Shown here in pieces: positions 42,301 through 45,300 of a stretch of 64,000 bases of DNA (positions within the stretch are counted from its first letter, which is position 1; the number at the start of each line of letters is the position of its first letter). The position numbers and the translations under genes were made by a program. Below the pieces are notes generated by a model that worked only from the letters and a program-made list of their open reading frames with translations, ran no database searches and was not told where the DNA came from. This stretch comes from Agapetus fuscipes (lineage: Eukaryota; Arthropoda; Insecta; Trichoptera; Glossosomatidae). Location of the stretch: contig OX637344.1 in the NCBI GenBank assembly GCA_951799405.1, positions 7,068,001 to 7,132,000 on the forward strand. Reading direction: 5' to 3'.

Positions 42301-45300
42301 CTGTCAAAATGCTGTGAGCGGACATGTTACAAAATATCAACTGTATTACCAAAATAGTATAACGACTACACAAGTAGGTGCTCGTCGCAAACAAAAAAAA
42401 AAATGTAAATCGATTGTGATTCGATTAATCTATGGTGAGGTCCGCACATGAATTAACATAGACAATACTGTGTCGTCACGCAGCCGGGATGTTAGGGAAA
42501 AGGCATCCAAATATTTTTGATGGTGGACCCATTGTTCCTTGTTCCTCGTTTATAGGTTGGTTCCTTGACTTATCGTTCCTTGACTTATAGGTTGGTATGC
42601 GGCTGACCACCCATACTGTAAAAAATGGTTCACTTTGCCAATGTCACCCCTGTTTCAGGGAAGGACGGCAAGAGTTGCAGAGCTTATGTTCATTTGAGAT
42701 TGGGTTTTTATATTGGTCCACATGCGGCATGTGTTAGCGCGAAATTATACATGTCTGCTTGTGGGAATGCATTTAATATAAATCTTAAATGATATATATC
42801 TTTGCAGCTTAGATTAGATTAGATTAGACCCATACAAGACTGACGTTTACTCGACGAGAAAAAAGTTTCAAATTTAAATGTATTCGGACCTCGTATCTAC
42901 AAGAAATATTGATGTAAATAATTAAGGTTTCAGTTCAGCGTCTTGATCTCTTTTTTCAGGGCTTGTGACGTCATTTTTTATTTTTTTATGTACCTGCTGT
43001 TTTTGTGCGATTTTCATTTGGTCAGCAAATTTTGTTTGCCGGCTTTTATTTAACGACCCGATGGCTCTAATTTATTCACAATGACAATGGTTAAATGTGT
43101 ATTGTTTGAAACCATTATGCACTTACACATTATGTCCACGCATTTTCTATCTAATATTGAACAATAACAAATACACAGTCCATTTCAGTTCAAAACAAAC
43201 CATTCATTGTGAGCAGTCTTGCGCAATATGTTCTCTTGGCCATTTTGTATTTTTTTACCAGAGCAGTATTGACTGTCAAACAAGCAAATAATATTGTCAA
43301 GTTATGTAAGACATGTAAATTTAGTCAAGCGATCGTCTGCAAGCAACTTGAGACCTGAAGTGTGGTATCTACCCACCAGTGGCGAAGGGTGATTTTTCTC
43401 AGAAGGTAACTCGATGGAGAAAAAGAAAGCCATCGAACATTAAAATTACATGGAGAAAAATAAAATATTTATAATAAATAAAAATAAAATAAAAATATTG
43501 ATTTGTGTGTGAAAAATCCCATTTGGGAGTACAAAAAACTAAACTAGAGATCAAATTTTGAACCTGAAAAATATTTTTTCTTATCTGACATTTATTATCA
43601 TACCGAAATTCATTTGCTAAGGAAAAGACGATCTAGTATCAAAAAATTTGTTGTTATTTTCTAAAGTAGGCATGTTGGCAAATTGTGTTAAGTACTTAAT
43701 ACAAGTACCACTCTTTTTCTTTTAATTTAATAACACATTACATGCCTCCGACGCAGAATCAAACTTTTTTATTTTAGAATTATTATGTTCAGTTGATAGC
43801 TCAGTTGTTAGAGGGGTTGCATTCCATACCGAGAGCCCGGGTTCGAATTCCATCGAGGTGAGGTGGAGTCCGGTCCAATCCGGTCCGGTCGATAGCTCAG
43901 TTGGTAGAGTGCTTGCATTCCATCCCGTGAGCTTGGGTTCGAATCCCACCGAGGGTGTCAGAAATTATTTCCCGTTTCGGTGTTTATTTCAAACTCCAAA
44001 ATAAAATACCGGCAAGGTTTACTCAGCCTTCACAATAAATGAGTACCAGCCCCCTCGGGAGCTGGGAAACCCCCGCCTTCACTGAAGTGGTTGGCGTAAG
44101 GCCGGCCCCCTTACCTGTAAAAATAAATAGGTTCAACTCGCCACATGCGACTCCTTCGGGGATAACGCGGCAAGAAGTTACACTATATGTGTAGCTTAGT
44201 TGCGTTAGTTGCGTTTTTGAGGGTGTCAGAAATGATTTCACGTTTCGGTGTTAATTTCAAACCCAATATAAAATACCGGCAAGGTTTACTCCGCCTTCGC
44301 AAGAAATGAGTACCAGACCCCTCGGGAGCTGGGAAAACCCCACTTTATTAACTAAAAGTGTTGGTGTTAGTCCAGCCCCCTTACTTGTAAAAATAAATAG
44401 GTTCACTCGCCACATGCGAAGCCCTTCGGAGATTACGCGGTAAGAAGTTTCACTGTATGTGTAGCTTACTTGCGTCAAATCTCATATGCACATTGTGTAT
44501 GCAAATACACTTTCAACTACTGTCTTATCCACTTGGAGTTAGTGGACTAATAAGACTTTCCGTGTGCGCACTAAGCTTGTGTTTATATCCACTTCATGTA
44601 TGGTAAGTGCTGTGCCAGGTTTTGGGCACAGTCAACAATGATGAAATTTTGTCGGTAGAAAGTGGTGAGGCGCTCAGTTAGACGCGCAACATTTCCTGAG
44701 TCCCTCACATGTGCCTGCGAGGACAGAGGTCGTTGTCTCCAACCCAAAATGTTGGATTTTCAAATCACTATAACTATTCAAACACTCACAAGTAATAATA
44801 AATAAGTAAACACTTATTTCGTGTGTGAATATATTCATTGTATTGCTTTTACAAATAAACTTTTCGAGCAAGTGAGAAATTTTCCGCAACATGAAATTTA
44901 TGCCAAGATTCAAATACTTGTGTTTTCTATAAAATAATCAGAGACAAAATAAAAATAACAAAACCGACGTCAATATTTGACAAAAGATATAAAAAGAAGA
45001 TGGTATCTAAGTATATTTTTTGCATAACTTGTAAGTCATCAGTACCCTTAGTACGAGTTGCAAAACTTGAGAAAAGTAAAGTGTACGGAAAATATTAAAG
45101 CGTGATTTCTCCCAAAATCTGCCGTTTTTGTTTCTTACACTTTGTGGTCTTAGCAAAAGAGTTACAGTGATGAAGAAAATCAAGTTCAAACAAACAAAAA
45201 CAGATTTTTGGGGAAATCACTCTTTAATAATTGCCGTAAACTTTACATTACTGAAGTTTTGCAACTCGTACTTAGGGTACAGTTTCTTTCTGTAGAATTT

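Noticed and set aside
43796..43955. Two functional tRNA genes
   Set aside because: A and B boxes are good but the acceptor stems do not pair and the sequence runs on into a SINE body.
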